Positions 22,289 through 36,000 of a DNA stretch of 52,500 bases are shown here, piece by piece (position 1 is the stretch's first letter; each line of letters begins with the position of its first letter). Source of the DNA: Eimeria necatrix (lineage: Eukaryota; Apicomplexa; Conoidasida; Eucoccidiorida; Eimeriidae); assembly GCF_000499385.1 (NCBI RefSeq), contig NW_013652406.1:5001-57500 (forward strand), read 5' to 3'. The notes under the pieces are model-generated. The model was not told the origin of the DNA. It saw only the letters and a list, made by a program, of their open reading frames with translations, and searched no databases. The translations under genes and the position numbers were made by a program.

Positions 22289-22828
22289 TTGAAAAAGTTA
22301 ATTAAAAAATCAAATTCATGTTTTGCTTTGAAGTAGGGTTCTGTTCAGCAAAACGGTTCATCATAAAGTAGAAAAGGAGGGAAACGCCGTCACATGAAAA
22401 CAGTAGCCGAAGTTTCCTTCATGAAATGACTCTGCACAAAAAAGCTGATTTGGCAAGAGTCTACAACATGACAATAGGGGTCTCTAAGGCTGCTGGATGT
22501 TTTCCTCTTGATTTGTATGTTCAATTTCTTGTTTTTTGCTGCTTTCTCGCTGCTTTTGCTTCCAACTTTGTGGCTTTCTTCCGAGTTGACAACAGCGAAA
22601 CAGCTTATACTTCAAAAGCCATCTGATGTTTGTGGGTACTCTTTTGAACTGCCTAAACCCTAAATCTTGCATCAGAGAAACAGATAAATGCATTTCATTG
22701 ATTTGGGCTCCAGAAGAGTCCGTAATGGAGGCCTGATGAGTTCATCTGTGTAGGGAAAGTGAAACGTACTCGCTGAAATTGCATGCAGAAAAAGCTCCGA
22801 AGACCATTGCCATTGTGCTGCTGTACTA

Positions 22829-23064
22829 ATGCCTCTAGCTTTTACTTGCCTGGAGCCTAAAGAAACCATTTGCTTGGCTGTTTGCTGTGTTTCGGTGTCT
22901 TTGAACAACACAGTAGTTGCTGCAACATGCTGCAGGCCTTTTTGCTGCAAGTGCTGCAGTTCGTGTTTCTGCAATCTTGTGTTTTCAGCTGTAAACGCCG
23001 TTCTTGCTGCTGCTCCCGCTTCGATAGCAGCAGCAAAGTGAGCAGCAGCAACATGCCCACTCAT
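22829..23064 (-). CDS. Candidate exon in the repeat-poor block
   Basis: The ATG at 23064 opens a minus-strand frame, MSGHVAAAHFAAAIEAG, then TRLQKHELQHLQQKGLQHV and LFKDTETQQTAKQMVSL, followed by a possible donor CAA|GTAAAA. It is one of the most protein-like stretches of the block, with helical composition. It is also CTG/CAG-rich, which opens frames by chance. No family was recognised. Confidence 0.25.
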
Positions 23065-23946
23065 AGCAGTACCAGCTAAGGCACTTCACTCATTTAAAAA
23101 TGGTTCAAAGACACATTTGACGCACGATCTGAAACGCGGGGCTGGCAGTGTGTCTTAATATCTACAACAGGCCTCAAATATTTGACTCTAAGGTTAAACT
23201 AAAGTTCAAAATTCGGAGAGAATAATGCACAAACACTTACGAGCTGCGAAAAGAAAACCAAAGAGTGCTGCAGCTCCTCCAGGCCTGTAGAAACCAAGTG
23301 AGACAACACTCCTTGTCAAGAACTTCAAAAGTTGCAGTTGTTGCTGGTGATCAAGAATGTGGACTAGAAGAACGAAAATATGCGTCACGTCTTGTCACTC
23401 ACATCCTGGAACAAAAAAACTACATTAGCTAAGCTGCTGCTACAGCAAAATGTGCTTTATATGGCCCTGGGCCACTGGAGGCAACAGATGCACGAAGTTG
23501 TCGCGCATGCAAAGCGCTTATCTGCTGCTTTCCAGGAAGACCAAAAGGCCATTTTAAAAACAAAAAACTGGCTTAGATCGGCTCTAAGTGCCATCAAAAT
23601 AGCAGGCGAGAGGTGCCATAAGAACAACCCACAGCATCACGCAGTGGACCCTAGTTGTGCTTAATTTGCAAACAAAATGCGGGGCTTTTGAAGTTTAAGG
23701 AAAACGAACTCCCTGAAGTTTCCATTAAGTTACTACTGTGTCTGGGCCTGCGGCCTACGGCTTAGGGTTTGGGGCTCAAAGCTCATTCTTCAGTTGCTTT
23801 CCGGTGGTTTGCAGGATACCCAATTAGGTATTGTCTGCACTTTCGTGTGTGCCCTTTTGGATATATAATTAACTATTTTATTTTCGCATTTGAATCGGCT
23901 CTCTGTCTGCTCGATTCATCCGAAATTCGGTTCTCAAATATGGCCA

Positions 23947-24013
<67 letters not shown>

Positions 24014-27000
24014 ACCAAGCCGGCACCCTTCCTCAGCTGTCCGCTGCGAATTGGGGCTCGAGGCAGGACAAAAGTGGGAAGGTCAGGAGAGCTGGCAACT
24101 CACAAGCTAAATTCATTTCACTTTTGCAAACTTTAACTCAATAGTTGGATCTACAAGAGGAAAACGCTTATACTTGAATCAGGCTGGCGGTGTTTCGAGC
24201 TGCTAGCACTTAACCAAAAAGTGCACTAATTTAGGCTGAAACCATTTTAGACTTAAAGCCCTTTGCAGATCTCACTGAAAAAGCTAACAACTCACATCCT
24301 GCTTTCCCGAGAATTTTGCGGCTGAGACCTTCGAATTCTTAAACACGCAAAGAGACTTTGACTAATTCTTTTGTTTGTATTTCCTCTTCAGTGATTTGCA
24401 CAAAATGCAATAAACTCTTTTGCTTCTTCTAATCCTCCAACGTTGACACATTAACCTGAAAGCTTCCTCTTCAGGTTCCTGGGGCAGCTTTTAGCTAGGG
24501 CTCATGATCTGCATTCACAGCTAGCAAAGATGCGAAAAAAACATTAGTTAAAGAGGCCACAAATAGCAAAGCAAACTTATCTAAGTGCTTTTAAAAGCAT
24601 GCGAGAGTGCATTAACACCTACTTATTTGGACATAGGCGTGGAGATTGAAGGATATCTCATTACCACCCCGCCAGGCCTTCTCTTCACTGCGATTATTCT
24701 TGGTAGTTGCTCAAGAAATATGAAAATCCTTTTAACTGATAAATATAGATGTTTTCAGAATTCGATTATTAGAGTCAGCTGATGGCTTGCTTTCCGTTTC
24801 CAGCATGCCACTGGCTCGGCACTTTCGCTTAAGGGCAGTCTCAGCAGTATCTGACAGCTCACTGAACAGCAGAATGGCGAAAATAAAGAAAGACAACATG
24901 CTTTGTTCGTTTAGTGATATTACTTTGCACTTATCCTTGCAGTGTCTATCCTTGCAGTGTCTACCTAAGGAGAGCCCTACAAACAGCACGTGAGATTCCA
25001 TGTTCTATATCTCCTTTGTGGAGCCAAAGAGTGTAAAGAAGCAGCACTTGGGCTTGAACAGTATGCTGCAGGTAGCAGCATGTAAGGAATCAATGTTCGC
25101 TTGATGAATGCACCTGCAAATAATTTCTTGGACTCAAATACCCTGCTGTAAGCTGCTGCTGCACTTTCCTATGGAAATAACTCTGCATAGGCGCACTTCC
25201 TGGAATTTCGCCTAAACTGTATTCCATTAAGAGTCTCCGGAAACAACTTTGACTTCAAATGTGGCGGAAACTTCGCTTTAATGCAATTAGAAGGGCTAAG
25301 CTGCTAGGAAGTCACCTTCTGGTTCGTTTCCTCTGACACCCTCCAGCGGAAAGAATTCTTACATGCTGAAGAACCCAAACCGCTTCCTCAGGAAATGAGT
25401 TAAAGAAGCAAATATTTTAAAATGATGAAGTTCTATTCAGCACAGTACGGGATTCAAGCTTGAATTAGTGCGTCTATGGGCAGTCGAGATTCATAAATGC
25501 CACGCGTAAGTATAACTGCTCCCTCGTTTGGCCGTAAATTCCCCAAATTCAAACCTGAAAGCAAAAATATATGTGATTTGAGAATGTGAGGGGAACTGTA
25601 GGAACTATAGAAACCCCCAGCCAGATTTGTTGCAGAAGAACTTCAGATTGTACAGATAACGCAATTAAGCCTTAAGGAGCTGCAGCCAGCTTAAGCTCAA
25701 AAAGTGAAGCGGCAAGGCCTCCTCAATCCATACATTTGCTTCGTTTGTGCAAATAAAAGCTCTTAAAAAAGGAAACAGCTATCGGCGCTCAGGAGAAAGT
25801 TGCCTCTTTCCCGAACCAGTTTCCAATGTTGAACGTATTCTTCGATGATCTTACAGGGTGTAGCCAGAGATCTTTGTCGGCTGGCTTCCTGCAAACCCTT
25901 TTCCAAAAACAGAGCTCCGTCGATTCGTTTTATCTTTTTAATAAAATAGAGCACTTCAAGTGAGCAACCTGTCCCCTACAACCCAAGGCTGCTGCCCAAG
26001 CAGCACAAAGCGCACTCTCTGCGGGCGCAGCAGCAGCACTACAGAAACGTTGAGCTCATGAATAATTCTATTAGTTATCTTCCCAGCATCAAACACTTAT
26101 TCTGGTGATTTTCTACAGTTTGAGCCTTTCTTGAAAGGCAGCTTTTGCTTCGTTCGCTGTCTTTACTATCAATGGGGCAGCAGCTTACTTTCTGGATTGG
26201 CAACGAGGGATTCCGCATTTTTTCACTGACAGTGTCGATTGTGGCATGCAAATGGACTACATTTGAATACATTGAGCCCAGGCATTTGATTCTGATGCCA
26301 AAGTATGTTTTTAAAAGACAAAAGAGGAAGAACCAACTCCCTTAAATGTGTAAAACTCACTGCCTGAGGGCAAGCGAAGCATTACGGCACCTGACCTGCC
26401 CTTCAGTTCTTGACACATTTAGGCAAAGCAGTCGGGCTGCAAAGTTGCAGAGTATGCACGCACACGCAAAGCTGCAATAATTACACGCATAAGATCATGC
26501 ATGCACATAAATAGGCAAACGCATGCATGCACTTTTAACATGTAAAGAAGCGTTACTACAGTTTTGTATTTTTCGTGCATTTAAGCAGCCAGTATTCCTT
26601 CACAAACTTGCGTTCAGCCTTTCGAATAGGTGACTCTGTGGACCCATTTCCATTTCCCACGAAGGCCGCCCTCCCCAAGATATTAATCAGTTATTAGGAA
26701 GAATCACAATTCGGTATTTACTTGGACGTGGCTGTATTTGCAAAACTGCGCATCCATGCAAGCAAAGGCTGCCGCTAGAGGAGCAATAAAATTCTTAGGG
26801 AAAAAAGACATTCATGAGTGCGGGGCATTCTCCAGAGGCCTCTTTTCCTGGGCCAGTAAGACACCTTTTGGGGACAATTCTAAATTACTGCGCCCTTGGA
26901 GGTAAAGACGAGGCGGTGTTCTCTCTCAGCTCGCATTTCTCTGGAAGTAGAAAGAAGCTTCTCGCAGTTATTAAGGCATAATAAGGCAAAGAGGAACTAA

Positions 27001-30000
27001 CACTCTGCATTCGAGGCAAAAAAGAGAAAGATTTGCGATCTATTTGGTTATTATGAATAATCAAAACTGCGAAATTAGGCCATAAGCAAGTTTTGCGTCA
27101 ACTCAAAAAGCAGAAGCTCGTGCCAATACCCCTGAACTTTTGCTCTGTCTTTTCCTAAGAAGCAATGCCGTAAAGGAAAATGGAGGCTAACATTCGTCAA
27201 GCCTGCTCGAAAACAAAGAAGACGCACCAGCTGAACACCATTGTCAGTGCCACATATTTCGTCCTAAGTCAATGCAAATGTACGAGTTGCACTGGCATCG
27301 AGGCCCTTAGAACTATTGCCTTGCACGTCAAAGCCTGCAGCTTAAGTCTTTTTCATTGATATGTTCAATGCTGAGATTTCTTGGAGTCGCTGAATTGCTT
27401 GAAAGCGACGGACAATCTGCAGTCAAAAGAGTCAAAGAGCTTTCGAATCTCCCCTTTTGAAGCCTCTGAAGCATTTCACGAGCTCTTGACCCTTGGGAAA
27501 AAAGATTAAGAGTTTAAAGCAGCCTTAGGTTCACTAGAAAGCATTAAGAATTGAAACAATGGAGCTTCATAGACTCAGTGCTGTGCCGCTTTCACAGCTG
27601 AAGCAGCAAACACCTACATGTCGTGATTGTTGGATCCATTTCTGCAGCACCTTCAGCACAACAACATGAAAGCAGGAAGTAATGCTGCACGACGTGCCAA
27701 GTCACCGTCAAGTGTTTACAGAAACCGAGTCAGCCACAGAGAAGAAACAAGTGGAAGAGGCCCGTTTGAAGATTTCAAAGATTTCAAATGAATCTGAAGG
27801 AGCGAATCACTCACGTACTTCATGTCGTTTGAGCTTTTCCACTAAACACCAAATAATGCCGCCAAAAGACAAGTAAATAATGCCCGCTGCGTCTAATAAC
27901 GAAGCTGTCCTATGACCCTGTGAGTGTGCGCTTGTAGGCAAAGCACAGATGCAAGTCCAACATGCATAGAAAAACATTTTTGGCACTTCAACGCACGATG
28001 GAAACCACCATATGAAGGAGAAAGGCAGATGCAGACTTAAATGCACAGACTTTAGTACACTAGCAGCGCACTGGCTGTGCCGAGAAGTATCTTGCCACCA
28101 CTAGGGGGAGACGTTGGAGAGCAAACTGCAGTGATGTCCTGTTTTCTGCTGAAAATTAAGCACCAGTTGAAAAGTATTTCACTCCTTTGGTAAGACTGCG
28201 TGCAGCTCAGCAGCAAAATGAACTCTAGCCTTTTTGCACACGGAAAATCCGAAAAAGTTGAAGCCAGAAGAGTTACGAGCAGGCCCATACAGCTAAACAA
28301 CTTGACATCGGCTGCTAGTTTCTGTAGGTTGTAGCTGCCTCGTAGCCCCAGTGACACTTCACAGAGTTAGAGAACTAACAGCCTATTCAGAAAAGATGCA
28401 AATGTGGGGTAACACTTTCAACACATGCAGCCAAAGCTGCCAGACTCTCTTTGGGCTACAGGAGGCCCTACAAAGAGCTGAAATATGCTGTTGCAGCGTC
28501 ATGATCACATATCGAAATTGCTGCAGTGGGCAAGACTGGCAGACTGCAGGCCATAAAGAGTGCTGCCAGAGCCTCTACCGCTGCAGCAGCAGATGTTTCT
28601 GTGCAAAGACATACAAACTGAGCTCAGAATCACAATCGTCTATGCACTGAGACTTGTGCACTGAGAGGCGAATACAAGGAAATCCGCAGATGCTTTTCAA
28701 AGAAAAGAGGACAGACATAAACAAAGGCACCGATACAGAGAGGCAGCGCCGTAGCCAGAAACACTGACAAGAAATAGGCAAAAAGACAATTGCAGGCACG
28801 AAACTTCCGCCTTTGCCTAAAATTTTTCTCCGTAGAGAAATCCCGAAGAAATGGAAATGTTAATTAGAAGGCACTATTGGCTGTGGCCGCACATCTCGTG
28901 CAAATCAGCTCCCTCTTGTGCAATAAAATGCGCTCAGCGTACGTCAGAAAACAACTGACAAGTCCCAATTTCACGTCGATGCCACCGCTGCATATCAATC
29001 ACTGAAGTGCAAACACTTAAACTCACATCCTACGAAGAGTTTTAGGGTTTTTACGCTAAATATTGGGCAGCTTCAATAGCCAGTACTAGACCAGAGAATG
29101 ACATAATAATTATGTTGACCCTGACACCACGGTCATAGGTCCCCGCAGCGAGCTGATGGCAAACATGCCGCTAAATAGCGCAGTTGCATTCATTATGAAG
29201 GTAAATGCCGCTAGTTTTCTTTGGTCAGTGCAGCCCACCAGCCAACTTACGCCCTGAGCAAAGCAGGTAAGTGGCGCTTGAGGTCAACAATAAAAAGAAC
29301 AAAGGCCTCAAGTGTTGCAGAAAATCCCGCAACTTGCAAAAGGAGGAATTAATAGGCAGGCTTCATTATAGAAATCAACATGCTGCACACACGGGAAGCT
29401 TTTGATCATGTCGTTGAACCCTGCTGCCAGTTCTTGCAGAACTCACCGTCTGGAGGGAGTCGACATGAGTGTTCACGAGCCTATTTATGCAGTATGAGTC
29501 TCGTGGTTTAATTTATTTTTGATTTGTTTCAGCCCACCCATGAGTATATTCATGCATTCCTTAGAAATAAGACTGCAGATTGTGCGTGAACGGTGGCAAC
29601 AGTTTAACAGTTCAAGCTAAGCTCGAACCCTCACCTTCTGCTGTTTCAGAACTATCAACGTGGTACCCCTACAGCGTCGCTCATAGTCATTCTTCCAGGA
29701 CTTTGTCTTCGTGTTCAAAACGCCAGAAATGCACTACTGGTGGCTCTGCACACGAAAAACCAATGAAGTGTGGAGTACAACAGAGGATGCATCGGCTGTC
29801 TTCTTACTGCCTGTTTTCATAGTCATTGAATTCACATCGCGTGAGCATTATTGTACTTGAAGAAAAGCGTGCAACTTCACAGAAGAGCATATATTCCGCT
29901 GCTGAGTACGAAAAGGTTATGTTCCCGTAGATTAAATTCTACAAAAGAACGGGTTCGAGGAAGGCATCGTGACAATCGAGCAAGAAAAAAGAATTCGCGT

Positions 30001-33000
30001 ACAATCTGGCCTCAAAATGCGGAGTTCATGCAAAAAGATTACCTGCAGTGCTGTGCGCGTTACTTTATGCAATCATCAACAACTGTTTCAATTCCGTATC
30101 TGTTTCAACTCCGTATCGGTATTATGTTACAAACTGCGGCACTTTAGCAGCACTGCTGAACATCACTTCGGCATTTTACACCGGATTGAAGAGTTCTGCA
30201 ATTCTTCATCAGCAGCACCCTGTAGAATCTGACTTCATTGCAATGAAATTACCAGACTCCACTTGCACGACTCGCAGGCGGATGAACTTGGAATACTTAT
30301 CGTCAGTCTTGCACAAGCAATATCCTGTGCTGCAGGAATAGTTGCAAACGAAAATTATGTCTATTGCCAACTATGGAAAGTAAGCTTTTGAAAAGCTTTC
30401 TCAAGAGGAAGGGAAACGGGTGGGCACTTTCCGGCCACTCTTGACGGTTCAGGCTAAATATCGGAGCTTACAAACTGTGGAGAAGAACAAACTAAACTTT
30501 AGCATGAAAAGTAATTGGCGAGTGCCCATTTGCACTCCCGTGAACTCACAAAGAATAAGTGCTTCAGAAACTGCAAAAAGCCACTGCAGCGCAATGCTGT
30601 TAAAGGGCTGCTGCTTCGCCATGCATTTGGCATGCTTCATACACACAGGCGCTTTGCACAATAAGCCATTCATTTGTTGGTCCAGCTGCAGCATACTTTT
30701 TTTTTTAAGATGCTCATTGTGAGCTTATGCCGTACATACTTTTCTCAACGTTGCCGCAGAATTCATAAGTGCATGCAGACGGTTCTGTTGGACTTTTAGG
30801 CCTTTCAGCTCGCCTTCAGTCACTCGGGCTTTTCGTTGATTTGATTGCAGTTTAGTCAAGTTTCTCAGAGGCTATGATGTACGGTACCGTATCTGTGCAG
30901 ATCCGCAGCTCTTGAAGATGCTGCAGCTCCAGCCACGAGTCGAAAGCAACACAGGCTGAACACTAAGTCTCTGAAATAATTTAGTAATGCGATCAAAGGA
31001 GCAAAGACCGGACATACGAGCTATTTATAGAGTCTGGGAGATTAAAAGATGAATTTAACGGCTAACTGCTGTTGCCGTCACTGCCTGCGCTCAAGGAAGC
31101 ATCCAGGTACAGCTAGTGACCCAAACTAGTTTCGCCAGCCCTGTGCTGATATTCTGTTTTGGTGAAGACACTTAGACGCAGATAGCGCACTTGCTAGGCC
31201 AGAGAAATTTCAAAACTTCGGGGAAATTCCTTGCACCATGCAAACCATGTAAGTGCTCTACAAGTGGCTAATGCGAGCAATGGTGAGACGCACATGCTGT
31301 GTCACAGAAGCTTTTTCTTGGCTTCCATAAGAGCTTGAAATTAGAAATCTGGAATTGACAGGCACACTGGAACTTCAGCTTTGTGCTGCAGCTACAGTTT
31401 TGAAAACCCACTCCCTGCGTTCCGACAGAGAACGTGTTGGCAAGCCTGTTGTACTGGGGAGATGGCTGCCAATTTTAGCGCACAGGTTAGGAACTGCGTT
31501 GACTAGGCTTTGAGCTTGTTGCCGCTGCACACGAAGTCACATCAAAGTGCAGCCTGCAAGACTGCACTTCGACAGAAGCCCACTTCCTGAAGCAGGGGTA
31601 AATGAATAGAAAAGCAAGAATTGCCAGGCAACAACTAGCAAGAAACTGGAGAAACAGGACAGCAAAGCGGCCACAGCTGCAGCCTTTTTGTACTAAAAGT
31701 AGTACCATCTAGAGCACTGAGACTTAATTTGATATCAGAATCTTTGAAAATACGATCTAGCGTCGAACCGAGGCTGCATAATTGCCTAACGCACTTTCTG
31801 AAATCAACGAACAATCCAAGGAATGGCCTGAACTAATGCGCATGCAAAGCTCCTCCCAAGACAATTGCTAGGGTCGCTGGCTAACAAAACTTCCTGATTT
31901 TCAGAGTGTCTGCTGCGCTCTTGCCGCCCTTAAAAGCTGAGGGCAAGTCTTTTTCTTATTTCCTAAAGAGGCCAGTTGCAAATGATCGAGCCTGCTTCAT
32001 CGCATTCACAAAATAAAGCATGTTGATTAGAGGAAACGCATTCAAGGAAAGTTATGTGCTGAAGTTGGGCAATCCTGCACAAGTCCTATTAAAGGTCGAC
32101 AGTTCAGAAATTAGAAAAATTGACAAACTTTCTGAAAAGAAACAAAGAACCCAACGGTGAACACTTGGGCTTAGACTTGTTCATCATACACCGCCAGTGG
32201 TATCTCTCATCATTTTATTTTGCAGCCCTATGGCCCGCAGAATCCCAAAGAAAGGCACATTGGTCTCTGGCTGAACAGCAAAAATGATATGTGGCTATAA
32301 AAGCTGAAGGTCTGTGCATCTGGTTGAAAGTAGTGACAACTCCTGGGAAGAAAAAGCATCAACCTGTGGAGCAGCGGAGGTTAAAACATGCTGCCACTAT
32401 TCATTTTCATGGCATGTTGCCAGTACATCGACAGAATGGTATCACAAATGCATGCCTATGCGAAAGCAACATTGTCTTTGCCAGTAGAGACCAATTTGTT
32501 GCCACTCGTGGCAGCATCCATTTGAAAAAAAATTGCAAGATCTGCAGAGCAACTCACCAGCTGCGTCAATGATCTTGGACTTGTGCTTATACGCAGTGTG
32601 AAAGCAAATGAGAGTCTCAGGGCTGGCCCGAGCCCAAGAGGTGACAGAAAATGTTGAGAAAAATGCCATCTTTGTGATTATTTGAGAGTCCGTATATCAG
32701 GACAGTCTGAAATTGGCAAATTCTTATTTCTACTTTCATCAAGTGGCTTTAACATGAGCAATTGCAACAGCTCGCAGCAGAGGCACAAACCATGCTGGCA
32801 CTTTTAGCATGCGAGTGCTAACACATAAAACTCGAATAAAAAACCCCAGCGTATCTTCCTCTGAAAAGAGCAAGCTATCTGCTTCAGAAACTACCGGGGC
32901 CTACTTCCTGTATGAAAGATGTCAGTTTTCGCTTCTGTCTCGCACATTTCGGGAGTTCCTTGAGAATATAAATGCATTGTTCAACTATCATTCCAAGAAC

Positions 33001-36000
33001 TTCCGATTTTATGTCCTTTGCTTATCTTTTGCATCTGAAACGTACTTCCTGGTTGCAAGATTAGGATGGCGCTGTCGCTTCTCATGGGCCCGTGCACAGC
33101 CAGAAGTGCACCGCGAAAATGTTTTCTGCAAACTTTCTGCGCATTCTAAAAGCGTCAATTACTCGGAATTGCATGCAAGTGACAAAGAACTGCTCTTTCA
33201 TATCCAGTTTCTTCTTCACAACGCACTTCCCCAGTATGCTCCTAGGCTAGACGTGATTGGTAATGTGTGTTACGAGTCACATGCGAAAACGGACAAGCTG
33301 GTTTAGAAAAACGCTTGGCGTCCGATGTCCATGAATTAACTTCTAGCGTAGTGAGTGGTCCTGCGTTTAGCCTTCCTGAGCATTTCATTTATAAGTCCTG
33401 CGTCTGAGCATGAATAAAGTGAGATTTTCAAAGAGGCTAGCTTCTCGTGCGCCCCCTCTTTATCCCTTAAAACGCTAAGTAAAGGCATCAATCTTCCAAA
33501 GAAAGCACCATGCAGAGTCTAGGCGCTGGCATTTCCTGGCTGCTGGATCAAAGCGAGTTTAGAGCACTTAGCCACTCACTGTCTGTGTGAGAAAAGCCAA
33601 GCTTGGTCCACCTCCAGCGCATGCTAATCGACATAGAAACAATTTCCAAACTACAAATTCGTGCAAGCTCCAGCTTTTGCATACTTTGTACGAAAGCGTC
33701 CCGAGAAAAATCTTGGCAAGAGCAGGAATGCTGAATGGCATACCTGCATGCGTCAGTGACACCCCCTTTAAGCCCGTTTAAAATGATCCTTGAAAGCCCA
33801 AAACCCACTTTCTAAGCAGAAGGGGACTTCGAAACTCATTTCGTATGTGCTGCTCAAGACAGCAGAAATGTAATTCGTACACACTAACACGAAATCTCAT
33901 CATTTCTAGTACCTTCTGCTGCACAAATGTCTGCAAGCGAGGCCCCAAGCACGCACCTCCTGTGCAAATTAAAATGCGTCTTCATTGGCTTCTCCCAGGT
34001 CTGACTGCCTCGGCAGCAACTAATGTTACTGTCGCATGGAAGGTGCAGCTCATAATAATCCCATTTCTACTCCAAGGTGTTGCTTGCTGTTCTGCTTTGA
34101 ACGCAATGCCTCTGAGTGAATTTCGAGCCGCACATCCTGTTTTTCGACAAAACAAAATTGCCTTTGTTCACAAGTCCCCATTCCACAGCACAGTAATGCG
34201 CCGTCCTGCGTAGCATAGAAGGCAGTAATTAGTTATCAAAATGTTCTTCGGCGCTGCTACAAAGACAAGTACTGAGAAATTTCGCTTTCTTGGAGCTACC
34301 CAAATTACTTTATGAACATCTTTTACAGGAGATAATGGTTGCACCGCTAGAAAAGTTTATATATGCGAAAAATAGTCTGAGAACTTGGCTGTTCCTAGGC
34401 TTGGAAGAAGCTGGAAAGCTGAGGCACTTGCATGCGCCATCTTTCCGTTTACATTTGAAAAACCAGCTCGCTCCAACCCGAAGACTTCAATTTATTATGC
34501 AATATCATTTCTTGAGTCCTGGTAGTTTTTTTTCTTCGCAGAAAGAAACCACATTAGTGTGCCATAGTAAGCCACTCACGGGCTTCACAAACAGCAGCAG
34601 CATCCAGCCAAGAACAAGCAATACAGGCTACGCATATCATTGTCCTTAATATTTTGTACCCCCAGGAGACATTTTTAGCCGATAGTGGTGGTCTTCTCCT
34701 TCTCCGTGAAGAACATCAACACCACTGGTCTGCAGCTGTGCCAGCCAGTGCGAATGGACTCAAAGCCACAACGCGGTAAAATTGAATCATAATGCAACCA
34801 ATAATACGCATTGTATTTAAAATGGATGCAGACTGTAGAGCTGTTTGTAAGAACACCTCCGCATTTCCTTTGCAGGTCGTAGAGAAAGCTGAGACAAGAG
34901 CTCACGATCTTGACACAATCGTTGTTCAACTGTAAATTACAAATGGCTTGAAGCTACACTGGCGTAAAATGTATTTATGACAACTTTATTTAGGGTCTCC
35001 CATCAGTGTCTGGCCGAAGATTTCATAGAATCAGCGCACTCGTCCTTTCCACCGAATGCAGCTGAACACAGTTCAAAACTGCTCATGCTTAGACTTTTGC
35101 CACAGAAATTAGACATATTGAAATTGAGGAAAGTATCTTTCACGGCGGCGTTTCTTAAGTCAGCGAAGATAGCAAGTTTCTGCGGGCTAGCTTAAGTCAT
35201 TTGCTGGTCTTCTGTCTCTCAGTAGCAGCAAATTAAATACCTGAAGGGAGCACTTACTTCCTTTAGCGAGTGTTGCTGCAGAATGCCCAACACCAAATGC
35301 CCACCCGCGCTACTCAAGAGTCAACACGGCTCACAGGCGCAAGACTGGCAGCACACTGAAATAATCTGAATTGCCACTTTGGTGAGGCTCAATCCCAACA
35401 AACAAATAAAGTTGGGGACTCATACAGGTGATACAACAGCCGTAGCTCCAGCATTTTAATACAATGATATCCTCCGTTTTCAATACATCCCCTCCGGGCC
35501 ACTGTGAAGGCGCAATTGGGAATGTTGTGGAAGAATCATGTTTGGAAAGAGTTAGCCCCTGAGGGGGAACTGGCGCACAATGTGTAGGCAATGGCTTAGA
35601 ACCACTATTGAGACGAAGTCCTATTCCACCTCCTCCGTGGGCTAGTGTGCTTAACCTGCAGCCAGAACTCACATTAGCTTACCCAGTTGTTCCTTATTAT
35701 TGAATCATGACACTTTTTCAGCAATCTCAACAGAAGATGCGAAGTAAATGCATGACGTACGTCCCCCGATGGTGCTGTGTGCGCCCCACTCCTGTGATTG
35801 CACTACTGCTGTTGTTAACGCACTTCCTGTGGCCACCAACTCATCAAAGTGAAAGTATTTGACGAAACTGTGTGCCCATATCTTCAGTGATAGGGCACTG
35901 AAGCTCTAGTGCCCCCGTCGCCGCGCCTAGAGTGCATGCAAAAGTCCTTTGTTCGCCATTCCTGTTACTTGGAATGCAGTCATTGCACTAGCGCTTTTGT

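Noticed and set aside
31578..31700. Apparent transmembrane helix (minus strand) with FLQFLASCCLAILAFLFIY
   Set aside because: The hydrophobic residues are the translation of a pyrimidine tract leading to a 3' splice-site-like CAG. The same explanation covers similar peptides near 24850, 28000 and 9450.
32809..33306. Longest plus-strand frame in the repeat-poor block (165 codons)
   Set aside because: It spans three of the minus-strand composite splice sites, shows no domain or splice support, and its length is within chance for 24 kb.
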